Assembly (NCBI GenBank): GCA_046291695.1
Contig: JBKBSO010000006.1
Coordinates: 62,001 to 126,000, forward strand
Length of the DNA: 64,000 nucleotides
Direction: 5' to 3'
Source of the DNA: PNNG01 sp046291695
Lineage (GTDB): Bacteria; Bacteroidota; Bacteroidia; UBA7662
Position numbers and translations under genes: made by a program. Under the pieces are notes generated by a model. That model had not been told where the DNA came from and searched no databases. It worked only from the letters and a program-made list of their open reading frames with translations. Each line of letters begins with the position of its first letter. The stretch's first letter is position 1. Shown piece by piece: positions 26,007-34,619 of this stretch.

Positions 26007-27224
26007 ATGAAAAATCTCCTCAAATTCCAATACAACAACATCTATAATAGAGTTATAGGTATAAATGTCTTAAAAAGCCTCAGGATGGGCTTCTTGGCAA
26101 TGGCCTTGCCATGGGTTTGGTTTAACGTTGCTTTCGGCAACCAGCCGCTTTCAATGCATGTTGAAATGAAAAACAGCTACATGGACGGCGGTAATTATTA
26201 TTTCGACATTTACCTGCAACAAGCAGGAGATGCGCCCATCCTGATGGCTTTTTCTGATTTCGTATTCGAAGTATCACCGGCTCAGTCTGGTTTGCAGTTT
26301 CATTATCAGCCCAACTCAAGCTATTTGGTTAATGCCTTCGGGGCTCAAATTAATTATAACAATTTGCTCAGGGTTGATATGCGCCAGCGCAGTGGCATAC
26401 CGGTGGCCATCATCAATGCCGATGCTCCCGAACAAGTAAATCAACAGAACTACATGCACCGCCTCGCGCGCATCGATGCCCAAGCAGGCCAGCATCGGCT
26501 CGGTCGTTTTTACATTTCAAACTTTATGGGCAATCTGAACGACTTTGATCTGAATATGCTTCTTGATGCGCATGGTGCGAACAGTAAGGTGTATAGTTTT
26601 GTGCCTCAACTGGGCTTACAAGCCATGTGGGTGAATGTCGATTTTATTAAGCCGGATGCCGCTAGTCAACGTGCCGTACGCAGCATAGCTGCTGGTGTAA
26701 GTGGTGATAAGGTAGAGTTAAAGTGGGTGAGCTCTTTTGAAGAAAATTTGGTACGCTACCGTGTGCAAAGATCATTCGACCGTAAAAACTGGCATGTGAT
26801 TGAAGATGTTGCTCCACGCAATTTGGGAGCGGCCATACAGGAATACAAAGTGGTGGATGCTCGTCCGCAAGGTGGTCAACGTTTCGATGGGGATGCCCAA
26901 GTGTATTATCGCATTGAGGTGGCCGACAGCAAAGGGGGCGTTGCCATCAGTCCGGAGAAAAAGGTAGTGATTCATAAGAACATCAACTTCAGTATTTATC
27001 CTAATCCTGCCCGCGATGTAGTGTTCCTTAAGTTGGAATCGCAAGAAGTTTCAAATATCGACTTAAGGGTTTACGATATTCAGGGCCGAAAAGTATTTGA
27101 GCAGAAGCTTGACGGAGTAATTGAGCCAGCCATCGACCTGTATCCCTTTTCTGCAGGCGCGTATATTGTACAGCTGCAAAGTGGCAGCCGACACAATTCA
27201 AGCCGCTTAATTATACTCAAATAA
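26007..27224 (+). CDS. Secreted protein with T9SS sorting domain
   Basis: A 405-residue protein. The signal-peptide-like hydrophobic stretch begins near residue 25 (LRMGFLAMALPWVWFNVAFG), so a start inside the gene (ATG at about 26085) is also possible. The middle is beta-rich (NYYFDIYLQQAGDAP, FSDFVFEVSP). A fibronectin-like segment follows (VELKWVSSFEENLVRYRVQR), then a type A T9SS domain (FSIYPNPARDVVFLKL, DLRVYDIQGRKVFEQ, FSAGAYIVQL). It is exported to the surface. The function is unknown, and a terminator follows. Confidence 0.8.
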   Translation: MKNLLKFQYNNIYNRVIGINVLKSLRMGFLAMALPWVWFNVAFGNQPLSMHVEMKNSYMDGGNYYFDIYLQQAGDAPILMAFSDFVFEVSPAQSGLQFHYQPNSSYLVNAFGAQINYNNLLRVDMRQRSGIPVAIINADAPEQVNQQNYMHRLARIDAQAGQHRLGRFYISNFMGNLNDFDLNMLLDAHGANSKVYSFVPQLGLQAMWVNVDFIKPDAASQRAVRSIAAGVSGDKVELKWVSSFEENLVRYRVQRSFDRKNWHVIEDVAPRNLGAAIQEYKVVDARPQGGQRFDGDAQVYYRIEVADSKGGVAISPEKKVVIHKNINFSIYPNPARDVVFLKLESQEVSNIDLRVYDIQGRKVFEQKLDGVIEPAIDLYPFSAGAYIVQLQSGSRHNSSRLIILK

Positions 27225-27243
27225 AGAACCGCTGTTCAAAAGC

Positions 27244-27274
27244 AAGCCGCTCCAGTATTCCGGGAGCGGCTTTT
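27244..27274. terminator. Bidirectional rho-independent terminator
   Basis: AAGCCGCTCC (27244-27253) pairs with GGAGCGGCTT (27263-27272), with TTTT after it on the plus strand. It lies between two converging genes (ends at 27224 and 27285), so it can serve both. Confidence 0.8.
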
Positions 27275-27284
27275 GTTTGTACGG

Positions 27285-27998
27285 CTATTGGAGGGCTTTT
27301 CGCAGGTAGTCCTGATCGCGCAGCATTTGTTCCTTGATTGAATGGATAGCTTGGCGGAAGGCTTGCATATTGGTTTTACGTACACCGCTTTGTTGTCCAT
27401 CGCCCGAATGGGTGGCCATATACCCATAAAGCGCTATCGGTATGCTATGTTCCCCATAACCTCTGTATTTGCGAATAAGCTGGTTTTGGTGGTTGTAAAC
27501 TTCGAGCTCCACTTCCATAGCGGTTTCATAATGATAAAAAGGCATGCCTGTAAGGGAAATTAGGCCCGAGGTTAAAAGGTGGGGTACCAACAAACCCAGA
27601 CGGTGAAACCGACTTTCGACAATGGGAAGTTTGAGGACCATACTGCCCTGTGCTTCTCCATGCATTTCGATGAGTTGACTATACATTTCACGTTCAAACA
27701 GGGTCATGACATCCTGGTAACGTTTGTCAGATTGTTGTATACTCCGGCTACTGAAACTTCGATTGTCGAAGAACAGGGGTTGGTCGCCTAAAATAATGCC
27801 CGAGCTGCTACCGGTTGTTTGTAGCAGGCCACGGCTGAAGGCACTTTCGAATGAGGTTTGATCGTAATGGATTTGCAATTTAGGCAAGTTGGCATGCGGG
27901 GCTGAGCTGCTGATGTGAAAATCGCTAACTTGAATGGTTTTGCATGCGCTGCTACCCATGATCATCATGAACAACAGCATTCGGACTGGATGTTTCAT
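27285..27998 (-). CDS. Lipoprotein of unknown function
   Basis: A 237-residue lipoprotein with lipobox MGSSAC. The body has no motif I recognise; a stretch near residues 100-150 (QLIEMHGEAQGSMVLKLPIV) and a short hydrophobic segment (LGLLVPHLLTSGLISLTG) stand out. An AAAGGAGGAA sequence, a strong Shine-Dalgarno match rare in this phylum, lies about 6 bases before the ATG. It has its own terminator and no operon partner. Confidence 0.65.
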   Translation of the reverse strand: MKHPVRMLLFMMIMGSSACKTIQVSDFHISSSAPHANLPKLQIHYDQTSFESAFSRGLLQTTGSSSGIILGDQPLFFDNRSFSSRSIQQSDKRYQDVMTLFEREMYSQLIEMHGEAQGSMVLKLPIVESRFHRLGLLVPHLLTSGLISLTGMPFYHYETAMEVELEVYNHQNQLIRKYRGYGEHSIPIALYGYMATHSGDGQQSGVRKTNMQAFRQAIHSIKEQMLRDQDYLRKALQ

Positions 27999-28105
27999 TT
28001 ATATTCCTCCTTTAGTTGGTGTTTTATAATTAACAAGAAACTATCCAAATTAAGGGCGCCCATCTAAGGATAACGCTTTTTAACATATATTCGAGAAAAA
28101 AAGCC

Positions 28106-28525
28106 ATGGAAAAGGTGTACGCTACTGATGATGTGAGTGTGTATTGGTATTCAGAACGCTGTATACACTCGGCAATATGTGTAAAATCGCTACCTGCCGT
28201 TTTTAAACCCAAGGAACGCCCGTGGATCGATGTTCATGCCGCTCCGCCTGAAACCATCCGGAAAGCGGTGTTGTCTTGCCCTTCAAAGGCACTGTCCCTT
28301 GAGCCACAGCTAATACATGAGGATGCACTACCCAATCGTAAACGCCCGCTGCCTGAGGTGAAGCTGCATCCGGATGGCCCACTTGAGGTTTCCGGCGATT
28401 TGCGAATAGTAGAAGAGGGAATTTCCACAGAGTTGATTGGGAAAACTTACTTTTGCAGATGTGGAGGCTCTGCCAATAAACCTTATTGCGACGGCAGCCA
28501 CCTTAGGAATGGGTTTCATGGATGA
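28106..28525 (+). CDS. 4Fe-4S mono-cluster plus CDGSH iron-sulfur protein
   Basis: A 139-residue protein with two iron-sulfur parts. The N-terminal Fer4_19-type domain has C19, C25 and C58 (ERCIHSAIC and VLSCPSKAL with the RPWID motif). The C-terminal CDGSH domain has C117, C119, C128 and H132 (CRCGGSANKPYCDGSH). Such small proteins bind 2Fe-2S and are thought to handle electrons or clusters. Its stop overlaps the start of mnmH by 4 bases, so it is part of the selenium operon by location. A direct role there is not established. Confidence 0.88.
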   Translation: MEKVYATDDVSVYWYSERCIHSAICVKSLPAVFKPKERPWIDVHAAPPETIRKAVLSCPSKALSLEPQLIHEDALPNRKRPLPEVKLHPDGPLEVSGDLRIVEEGISTELIGKTYFCRCGGSANKPYCDGSHLRNGFHG

Positions 28526-29553
28526 GTATTACGCGATTAAACATTATAGATTTTTTGACAGAAGCACCTCAAGGTTTATGCCTCGATGTACGTTCGCCCG
28601 CAGAATACCAGATCGGTCACATTCCTTTTGCTGAAAATTTTCCGCTATTTACCGACAAGGAACGCGCCCTCGTAGGAACAGCCTATAAGCAGCAAAGTCC
28701 GGATGCTGCCTTAGAGCTGGGCTTGTTGTACGTGGGGCCAAAGATGGCTGAGTTTGTGCGTAAAGCCCGTAAGCTGGCAAAAGGTCGTACGGTGTATTTG
28801 TACTGCTGGAGAGGAGGACAAAGATCGGCTTCTATGGCCTGGCTGCTCAGCCAAGCAGGTTTACAGATAAAATTGCTGGAAGGAGGGTATAAAAATTGGC
28901 GGCAATATGTACATGGCTTGTTTGAAGTAGATTGGCGTTTGCGTGTGGTCGGTGGAAAAACCGGCAGTGGCAAAACAGAAACCCTTCACCATTTGCAACA
29001 TATGGGCTGTCAGGTGCTCGATTTGGAAGCTATTGCCCGCCATAAAGGCTCGGCATTTGGTGCTATTGACATGCCGGAGCAATGTAGCAACGAGCATTTT
29101 ATGAATTTGCTCGGTATGGCTTTGCACACATTTGACCCCGCAAAAAGTGTATGGGTAGAAGACGAGAGCCGCATGATTGGCAATTTGAATATTCCAGCAG
29201 CCATTTTTAAGCGGATGCAAGCAGCCGAATGTTATGTGCTTGATGTAAGTCTACCTCGTAGGATCAAGCGATTGATAGCTGAGTACGGACGTGCAGCAAG
29301 TCCGATTTTACGCCAAGGCTTTGCACGTATCGGACGAAAACTGGGAGGGCAAAATGTGCAAGAGGCTTTGTTGGCCCTCGATCAAGGTGATTTAAGCACA
29401 GCGGCATCCATAGCCCTGCGTTATTATGATCGGGCTTACGAACTCGACCTCAAAGCTAGAGATGCGCAACGAATCGAATTGGTGCGCGCCCTTACCGAAG
29501 AGCCTCAAGTCCTCGCGGAAAGCTTGTTAGCCCTTCAAAAAGATAAAGAATGA
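28522..29553 (+). CDS. mnmH: tRNA 2-selenouridine synthase
   Basis: A 343-residue enzyme (SelU/YbbB). The rhodanese domain is at about residues 8-130, with the catalytic loop YCWRGGQRS (C95). A P-loop domain follows (GGKTGSGKT, residues 144-152). It geranylates then selenates the 2-thiouridine at the wobble position of tRNAs for Lys, Glu and Gln, using selenophosphate. It overlaps the CDGSH gene before it and selD after it by 4 bases each, so donor and user enzymes are made together. Confidence 0.93.
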   Translation: MSITRLNIIDFLTEAPQGLCLDVRSPAEYQIGHIPFAENFPLFTDKERALVGTAYKQQSPDAALELGLLYVGPKMAEFVRKARKLAKGRTVYLYCWRGGQRSASMAWLLSQAGLQIKLLEGGYKNWRQYVHGLFEVDWRLRVVGGKTGSGKTETLHHLQHMGCQVLDLEAIARHKGSAFGAIDMPEQCSNEHFMNLLGMALHTFDPAKSVWVEDESRMIGNLNIPAAIFKRMQAAECYVLDVSLPRRIKRLIAEYGRAASPILRQGFARIGRKLGGQNVQEALLALDQGDLSTAASIALRYYDRAYELDLKARDAQRIELVRALTEEPQVLAESLLALQKDKE

Positions 29554-30575
29554 ACACAGTGAAACTTACAGCCTTTAGTAGTAGTTCGGGATGCGGCTGC
29601 AAATTGGCGCCTGCAGTACTCGAGCAAATTTTAGGTGGACTTGCACCCTCGCACCATAAAAACTTATTGGTTGGGCCAGAGAAGCGCGACGATGCAGCAG
29701 TTTTGAAACTATCCGGAACCAATCAGCAATTGATAGCCACTACCGACTTTTTTACCCCCCTGGTAGATGATGCCTATGACTTTGGTCGTATTGCAGCTAC
29801 TAACGCACTTAGCGACATCTATGCCATGGGAGGGAAGCCCATTTTGGCCTTAAGTGTACTCATATGGCCTACGCAAAAACTGGCTGCCGAGCTGGCTGCG
29901 GAAGTGCTGCGGGGTGCACAGGAAGTATGTGAAACAGCCGGAATCCCTTTAGCAGGTGGACATAGCATTGATGGGCCTGAGCCGGTTTTTGGACTATCAG
30001 TAAATGGTTTGGTGGATCCGCATGCATTACGTACCAATGCAGGAGGAAAGCCGGGCGATTTGCTTTACCTGAGCAAGCCTTTGGGCATTGGCATATTAGC
30101 AAGTGCGCTAAAAAGAGAAAAAATCAGCACCACCGATTATTTCAAGTTGCTGCAGCTGACCACCGAGCTTAACCAGGTAGGGGCGCTATTGGGCGAATTG
30201 CCTTATGTGCATGGCCTCACAGATGTTACCGGCTTTGGCCTGCTGGGGCATTTGCTCGAACTCTGTGAGGCTTCGGCTTGTGCTGCAGAGCTGATTTTAG
30301 ATAAAGTGCCCTTAATTCCGGGCTTACAAACCTACCTCGATCAGTTTATTTTGCCCGACCAGGTTTACAGGAACTGGAATGCCTATAGTACGAAAGTGAC
30401 GGGTGTAACCGGTGCCGAATTTATGTACCTCTGCGATCCGCAAACCAGCGGTGGGCTGCTCATTAGTATTGATGCGCAGGCTGCCCTGACTTTCGAAAAT
30501 CGCATGCAGCAATGCGGTCAGTCTGTTTGGCAAATTGGCCGATTATTACCCGGTTCGGGTATTCAACTGGTATAA
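29550..30575 (+). CDS. selD: Selenide, water dikinase (selenophosphate synthetase)
   Basis: A 341-residue enzyme with the active-site motif GCGCK (C15, C17, K18) near the N-terminus. KRDDAAV, TTDFFTPLVDD, AGGHSIDGPEP and the C-terminal DPQTSGGLL are all typical. It makes selenophosphate from selenide and ATP. The neighbouring mnmH is the likely user; no selA, selB or selenocysteine tRNA is in the window, so selenocysteine use cannot be judged here. The active-site residue is Cys, not selenocysteine. Confidence 0.95.
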   Translation: MNTVKLTAFSSSSGCGCKLAPAVLEQILGGLAPSHHKNLLVGPEKRDDAAVLKLSGTNQQLIATTDFFTPLVDDAYDFGRIAATNALSDIYAMGGKPILALSVLIWPTQKLAAELAAEVLRGAQEVCETAGIPLAGGHSIDGPEPVFGLSVNGLVDPHALRTNAGGKPGDLLYLSKPLGIGILASALKREKISTTDYFKLLQLTTELNQVGALLGELPYVHGLTDVTGFGLLGHLLELCEASACAAELILDKVPLIPGLQTYLDQFILPDQVYRNWNAYSTKVTGVTGAEFMYLCDPQTSGGLLISIDAQAALTFENRMQQCGQSVWQIGRLLPGSGIQLV

Positions 30576-30616
30576 ACCCTCGTCGGCTGGTTTTATTTGT
30601 TACCATAAACAATTTG

Positions 30617-31093
30617 ATGATGCGAAAATTACTGTTTTGGGGAATATGGCTGAGTTGTCTGAGCATAACTCAACCGCTGAGGGCCCAATCGGCCGAACAG
30701 CCGCCCGTGAATTACGACAGCAGCCTCGCACAAATACTCGCTGCCGACGAGTACGGCATGCGCACTTATGTGATGGCTTTGTTAAAGCGAGGTCCTAACC
30801 GACCTGAAAACCGGGTTGAAGCGGCTCGTTTGCAACAGGCCCATATGGACAACATCAACCGCCTGGCAGAGGAAGGAAAGTTGATTATTGCTGGGCCTTT
30901 TTTAGACACCGGCGAGCTTAGGGGGATTTACCTTTTTAAGGTAACGAGCCTCGAAGAAGCCGAGGCGCTTACCGCCAGCGATCCGGCTATAGCCCATGGC
31001 AGTTTGGTGATGGAATTGCATCCATGGTACGGTAGCGCCGCACTTTTGCAAATCCCTGAATTACATAAACGTATTCAACGCAAGCAGTTTTAG
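30617..31093 (+). CDS. Secreted YCII-domain protein
   Basis: A 158-residue protein starting at the ATG at 30617 (or the next codon, 30620), where a signal peptide begins (MRKLLFWGIWLSCLSI, ending LRAQ). The mature part is a YCII-like ferredoxin-fold domain: YVMALLKRGPNR, AHMDNINRLAEEGKLIIAGP and LEEAEALTASDPAI. YCII proteins are small, often unassigned enzymes or sensors. An exported form is less common but known in Bacteroidota. It follows selD on the same strand by 42 bases. Confidence 0.8.
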   Translation: MMRKLLFWGIWLSCLSITQPLRAQSAEQPPVNYDSSLAQILAADEYGMRTYVMALLKRGPNRPENRVEAARLQQAHMDNINRLAEEGKLIIAGPFLDTGELRGIYLFKVTSLEEAEALTASDPAIAHGSLVMELHPWYGSAALLQIPELHKRIQRKQF

Positions 31094-31159
31094 GCACATA
31101 TGCAATAGTCAAATTTGAGGGGGGCAATTTTTGGAAAGCATGAGCGCATAGATAAAGAC

Positions 31160-32031
31160 TTGAAAGCTTCACAAACGTTCAGACGCTTGAAAAAGGCACT
31201 TTTCTTAAGTGCAATGGGCAGCTTTTGCTTTGTGTTTTAGGAAATAAATGGCCGTCGTTCAGTTGTTCATTTGTGCCACCGGGAACCGTCTTACTAAGTG
31301 GAAATCTGTACATCAATTATGCCGAAATGCAGAATATCGATCGGATGGAATACATATACTGGGTGAAAAGAACTTATGGTGCGGCTTCCCCAGAATAAGT
31401 TGCTACACTGCCCGATACGCTGGTTTGGCGTATGCTAGTTATGGATTTGAAGTTATCGGATATGAAGCATTTACATGAGGTTGAAGCGATGGTGACCCAT
31501 TATGACGGACATCCGGCACATCAAAACTATCCGCTCGTTGGAGTTTCGTACGAGCAGACGGTGGCCTATTGCGCTTGGCGCAGCAAGCGTGTGAATGAGG
31601 TGTTGTTTGTGAACGAAAATAGGGGTTCTAAAATGGCACGCGACACTCAGCTACCCATACCCGAAAAAGTGCGTTATCGTTTGCCAACGAAGGAAGAATG
31701 GGAATTGGCGGCCGTTGGGCAATTAGATATCTTGCTGTTTCAACATCAAACACCGAAACAAGTAGCATATTACACCCGGGAGATGTTTGAGCAACGCTTT
31801 ACGCTTCAAGATCCTGAACGCTTCCTGCCATTAGCCCGATGGGGCACAAAGGCGCAGAAGTCGAAGCTTTTCCAAATGATTGGTAATGTCGCCGAGATGA
31901 CGAATATTGCTGGAATAGCCAAAGGTGGCAGTTATATGCATGCTATTGGTGATTGCCTGCCCGAGGTGGATCTGTCTTACCATGGTCCAACTTATTGGCT
32001 GGGATCTAGATGTGTTGCAGAGTTTTTTTAA
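31160..32031 (+). pseudogene. Decayed FGE-sulfatase (SUMF1-type) domain gene
   Basis: The last 200 codons (from 31432) carry SUMF1-type motifs: YPLVGVSYEQTVAYCAW, YRLPTKEEWELAA, MIGNVAEMT and AKGGSYMH. The same frame extends upstream through a TAA at 31396-31398 to VPPGTVLLSGNLYINYAE, DRMEYIYWVK and, just after the TAA, ATLPDTLVWR, which is the normal N-terminal half of this family. A signal-peptide-like start (KASQTFRRLKKALFLSAMG, from a TTG at 31160) lies in another frame that stops at 31238, so there is also a frameshift near 31230. The protein would once have been secreted. I regard it as a pseudogene. Confidence 0.72.
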
Positions 32032-32236
32032 GCCTGTTGTACATAAGACGTGTTTTCAATCGCCGTTTTTGTGCTTTAGTAAGTCGTAGTTACGTCTGCT
32101 GATTAGAATCTACCATGGCCGCCAATGGAGTTTCAAGGAGCAAGCTTCATCGAAACTAATATTAACCTAATTACTGTTTAATGAGGGAGTACTTGAGCAA
32201 GCGCCTTGATAACAAGCCGCTTCTCGAAACAGGGCC

Positions 32237-33457
32237 TTAATGTGGATATACAATTTTATACGTATAAATGAATAGCCAGCCATTATTCCATGAATAGGTA
32301 TGGAATTCCTGCCAGTCGATGTCCTTCGATGGCAGGAAGTATTTGCCTTCGAAAGGGAATGGTCCGTCGAAAAGCAGCTTGCCGCTGGCGGGGTCGATGA
32401 GCTGAACGTAGCGTGGCTTTTGACGGAGCAAGTCTAGCTGATCGAGTTTGCGGGGCGAAGGGGCTACGCACATTTTGGGCTTGGCGGGCAAGTCGCGCTC
32501 AGGGTAGCTGCGCTCCAGGGTTGAATCGGTAGCGGCATCGGCATAACCGCGGTAGCAAAGGCCACTGCTGTTGAGCAGCGTCATGTAGGTGTATTGGTAG
32601 GAGGAGATTACATGACTGTAGTAATCTTCTACCTCGAAATAGGGGGCCACGGTAATGGGCAGCTGCTGCTGCGGGAGCTTGAGGTGTTGGCCTCTAAAAG
32701 CAAGCGTTTTGGCGCGCTCGTAAGGCGGCGGGTACAGTTGAATGGCGTCGCTCAGTTCTTGGTGTAGCAGCAAATCACCGGCCTTGTTTACTGCAAAGCT
32801 GTAGTGACTACCATGGAAATAAAACTGTTGCCGGTAAAGCGAATCGAAGGCACCGAAATAGCGCAGTTTTTTGCCGTTTCGGTCCATTTCTACGATCAAA
32901 TTGTTGCGCTCAAAGTGTTTTTTGGCACGTTGAGGCTTGCGGAGCATGCTGCGTTCTGGGGAATGTTCTGCTACTTCCAATAAAAAGCTGTTCCGCTGCT
33001 CATTGTAGGCGAAATTTATTCGTGCCGACACATAAACGGCTGAAAACATACGGTTGAGCCGGGTACTGCCGATTTGCTGGCCGTTCAAATCGTATTCTCG
33101 CAAGGTGTTTTCTCCCCGATCGATGGTGAAAATGCTGTTTGGTCCGAGGTCGAAGTTTGCAATTTGAGGCACGTCCAAACTGTCGGTGGCAGGCAAAAAG
33201 GGCCTGATCAGGCCTTTTTGCAAGTCGATGACATACAGCCTTCCCGTTTCAGCGGCCAAAAAAAACACCTCATGGCCGCGCTTTAATATTTTGGCATAGG
33301 GGGGTGTTTCCGTTCCGAAAAGGGAAGCGGTCAGGTTTATTTTTAGACTGTCGACCAATTCGAAGGCAGGCTGAGGTTGCGCCTTGGCCAGAGTGAAGGG
33401 CAATAGCAGTACAATGAAAGCCATAAAGGCTAAAGGGCTATGTCTGTATTTTTTCAT
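32237..33457 (-). CDS. Secreted six-bladed-propeller-type protein
   Basis: A 406-residue protein starting at the ATG at 33455-33457 (MKKYRHSPLAF), where a signal peptide begins that ends at AKAQ. The rest has repeated strand motifs like AETGRLYVIDLQKG, NSIFTIDRGENTLREYDLNG and LIVEMDRNGKKLRYFG, similar to the DUF4221/6-bladed propeller proteins of Bacteroidota. It is probably periplasmic or surface-located, with an unknown ligand. It stands alone between the decayed FGE gene and a barrel gene on its own strand. Confidence 0.72.
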   Translation of the reverse strand: MKKYRHSPLAFMAFIVLLLPFTLAKAQPQPAFELVDSLKINLTASLFGTETPPYAKILKRGHEVFFLAAETGRLYVIDLQKGLIRPFLPATDSLDVPQIANFDLGPNSIFTIDRGENTLREYDLNGQQIGSTRLNRMFSAVYVSARINFAYNEQRNSFLLEVAEHSPERSMLRKPQRAKKHFERNNLIVEMDRNGKKLRYFGAFDSLYRQQFYFHGSHYSFAVNKAGDLLLHQELSDAIQLYPPPYERAKTLAFRGQHLKLPQQQLPITVAPYFEVEDYYSHVISSYQYTYMTLLNSSGLCYRGYADAATDSTLERSYPERDLPAKPKMCVAPSPRKLDQLDLLRQKPRYVQLIDPASGKLLFDGPFPFEGKYFLPSKDIDWQEFHTYSWNNGWLFIYTYKIVYPH

Positions 33458-33523
33458 CAAAGGAAAGGGAGTGGAGTTCAAGCCTGTTTTGGGATTATTT
33501 ATCTAGTTTTTTGAAATATTGCT

Positions 33524-34141
33524 TTACTCATTTAAATCCGTTCGCCAACATACACTGATCCCCATAGCGTTTCCTGAAAAATCAAAGTTGTTTAAAGGGT
33601 CAGTTACGTAATCTACGAAGTAATAATTAAGCTTAATGCGTAGATGATTAAGTTTTTCATGTATATAGTCAATGTATAATCCCGGATTTATGATGAAAGA
33701 TGTACTTAGGAATCTCCCTGATCCGCCACTCCCATTGGCTTCTAGAGCCCATTGTCCCCTTTTGTAAATGACCCTGCTGTAGCCGATGAAAAACTGTGAT
33801 CCGATTGGTTTACGTTGAATGGTTGTATCTAATCTTTCTAGGTATTCATTGGCATTGGGTGCCGTAAAATGGCCAATGATTTCTCCTGTCATTAGGACTT
33901 TATGTTTGTTCAAAAAAGTATAATTGATGCCTGTTGATAGCATGGATTGTGTTCCATAGGTGTTGGCTTTATTTGTAGGAATCCATAGGCCGACACCTCC
34001 ATCAGCGTGCATTAAAAATTTGGCTTTCGTAGCGGTAGTGTCATTCAACGTGGGCTGTGCTTGGGTTTTACGAACGGAGCTGCATGCCAAGGCTAGGCAA
34101 ACCATTAAGGCAAGATTGATGTAAGCTTGTTTCGGGTGCAT
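33524..34141 (-). CDS. Probable outer-membrane barrel protein
   Basis: A 205-residue protein with an N-terminal signal (lipobox-like CLALAC near residue 20, so it may be lipidated). Amphipathic strands follow: MLSTGINYTFLNKHKVLMTG, GSQFFIGYSRVIYKRGQWAL and LRIKLNYYFVDYV. No family was recognised. A 36-base repeat lies about 90 bases upstream of its start (34220-34264). Confidence 0.6.
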   Translation of the reverse strand: MHPKQAYINLALMVCLALACSSVRKTQAQPTLNDTTATKAKFLMHADGGVGLWIPTNKANTYGTQSMLSTGINYTFLNKHKVLMTGEIIGHFTAPNANEYLERLDTTIQRKPIGSQFFIGYSRVIYKRGQWALEANGSGGSGRFLSTSFIINPGLYIDYIHEKLNHLRIKLNYYFVDYVTDPLNNFDFSGNAMGISVCWRTDLNE

Positions 34142-34619
34142 ATCAGAAAAACTATCCTAAGCTCAAGTTAAAGGATTGCTGCGCAAAGGCCAAATTTTGT
34201 ACAGGCATCAATTCATTAGCCTTGTATATTTAAATCATACTTTAAAAATTACAAGGATAATTTAAGTTTTGACATAGGTTGTTACCAATTCCAGCCCTTG
34301 GTCACCAAAAGTTGCAAGTTTGCAAGACAAAGGGCAGGCTCAACAGGGGCACTTACGGCTTAATTGCACCAGCGCTGCTCAGTCTAAAAAAAAAATCAAG
34401 TGTTGTTTGTTCGGAGTAAGTGTGTCCCCTTAGCTGGCGGCAAGTCAAAGACTGACGCTCGTCATGTTTTGGGAAAATAGGCTGTTGTGTGGCTGATATT
34501 ATCTGAATACGGCCTATTAAAGCGGCATCTTTGTTGCCAGACGAACAAGACATGGGGTTTGGCCTTGGGATTAAGGTAAGCTGCGTGGTCTGTGAACAGC
34601 GTCTCTTGAATTACACAAA
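34142..34619. other. Intergenic region with one repeat copy
   Basis: 478 bases with no credible gene. It contains the hairpin repeat at 34220-34264, an A-run near 34387 and otherwise featureless sequence. Any promoter for the rightward pseudogene would be here; none was clear. Confidence 0.45.
34220..34264. repeat. Hairpin repeat, copy 1
   Basis: An inverted repeat, CCTTGT (34220-34225) with ACAAGG (34251-34256), encloses AAATCATACTTTAAAAAT. The segment at 34229-34264 recurs at 36432-36466 with about two mismatches over 35 bases. It lies upstream of the leftward barrel gene. Confidence 0.6.

Noticed and set aside
31248..31478. Short frame with ATG upstream of the FGE-like gene
   Set aside because: The recognisable FGE N-terminal sequence is in another frame of the same DNA, so this is a by-product of gene decay.
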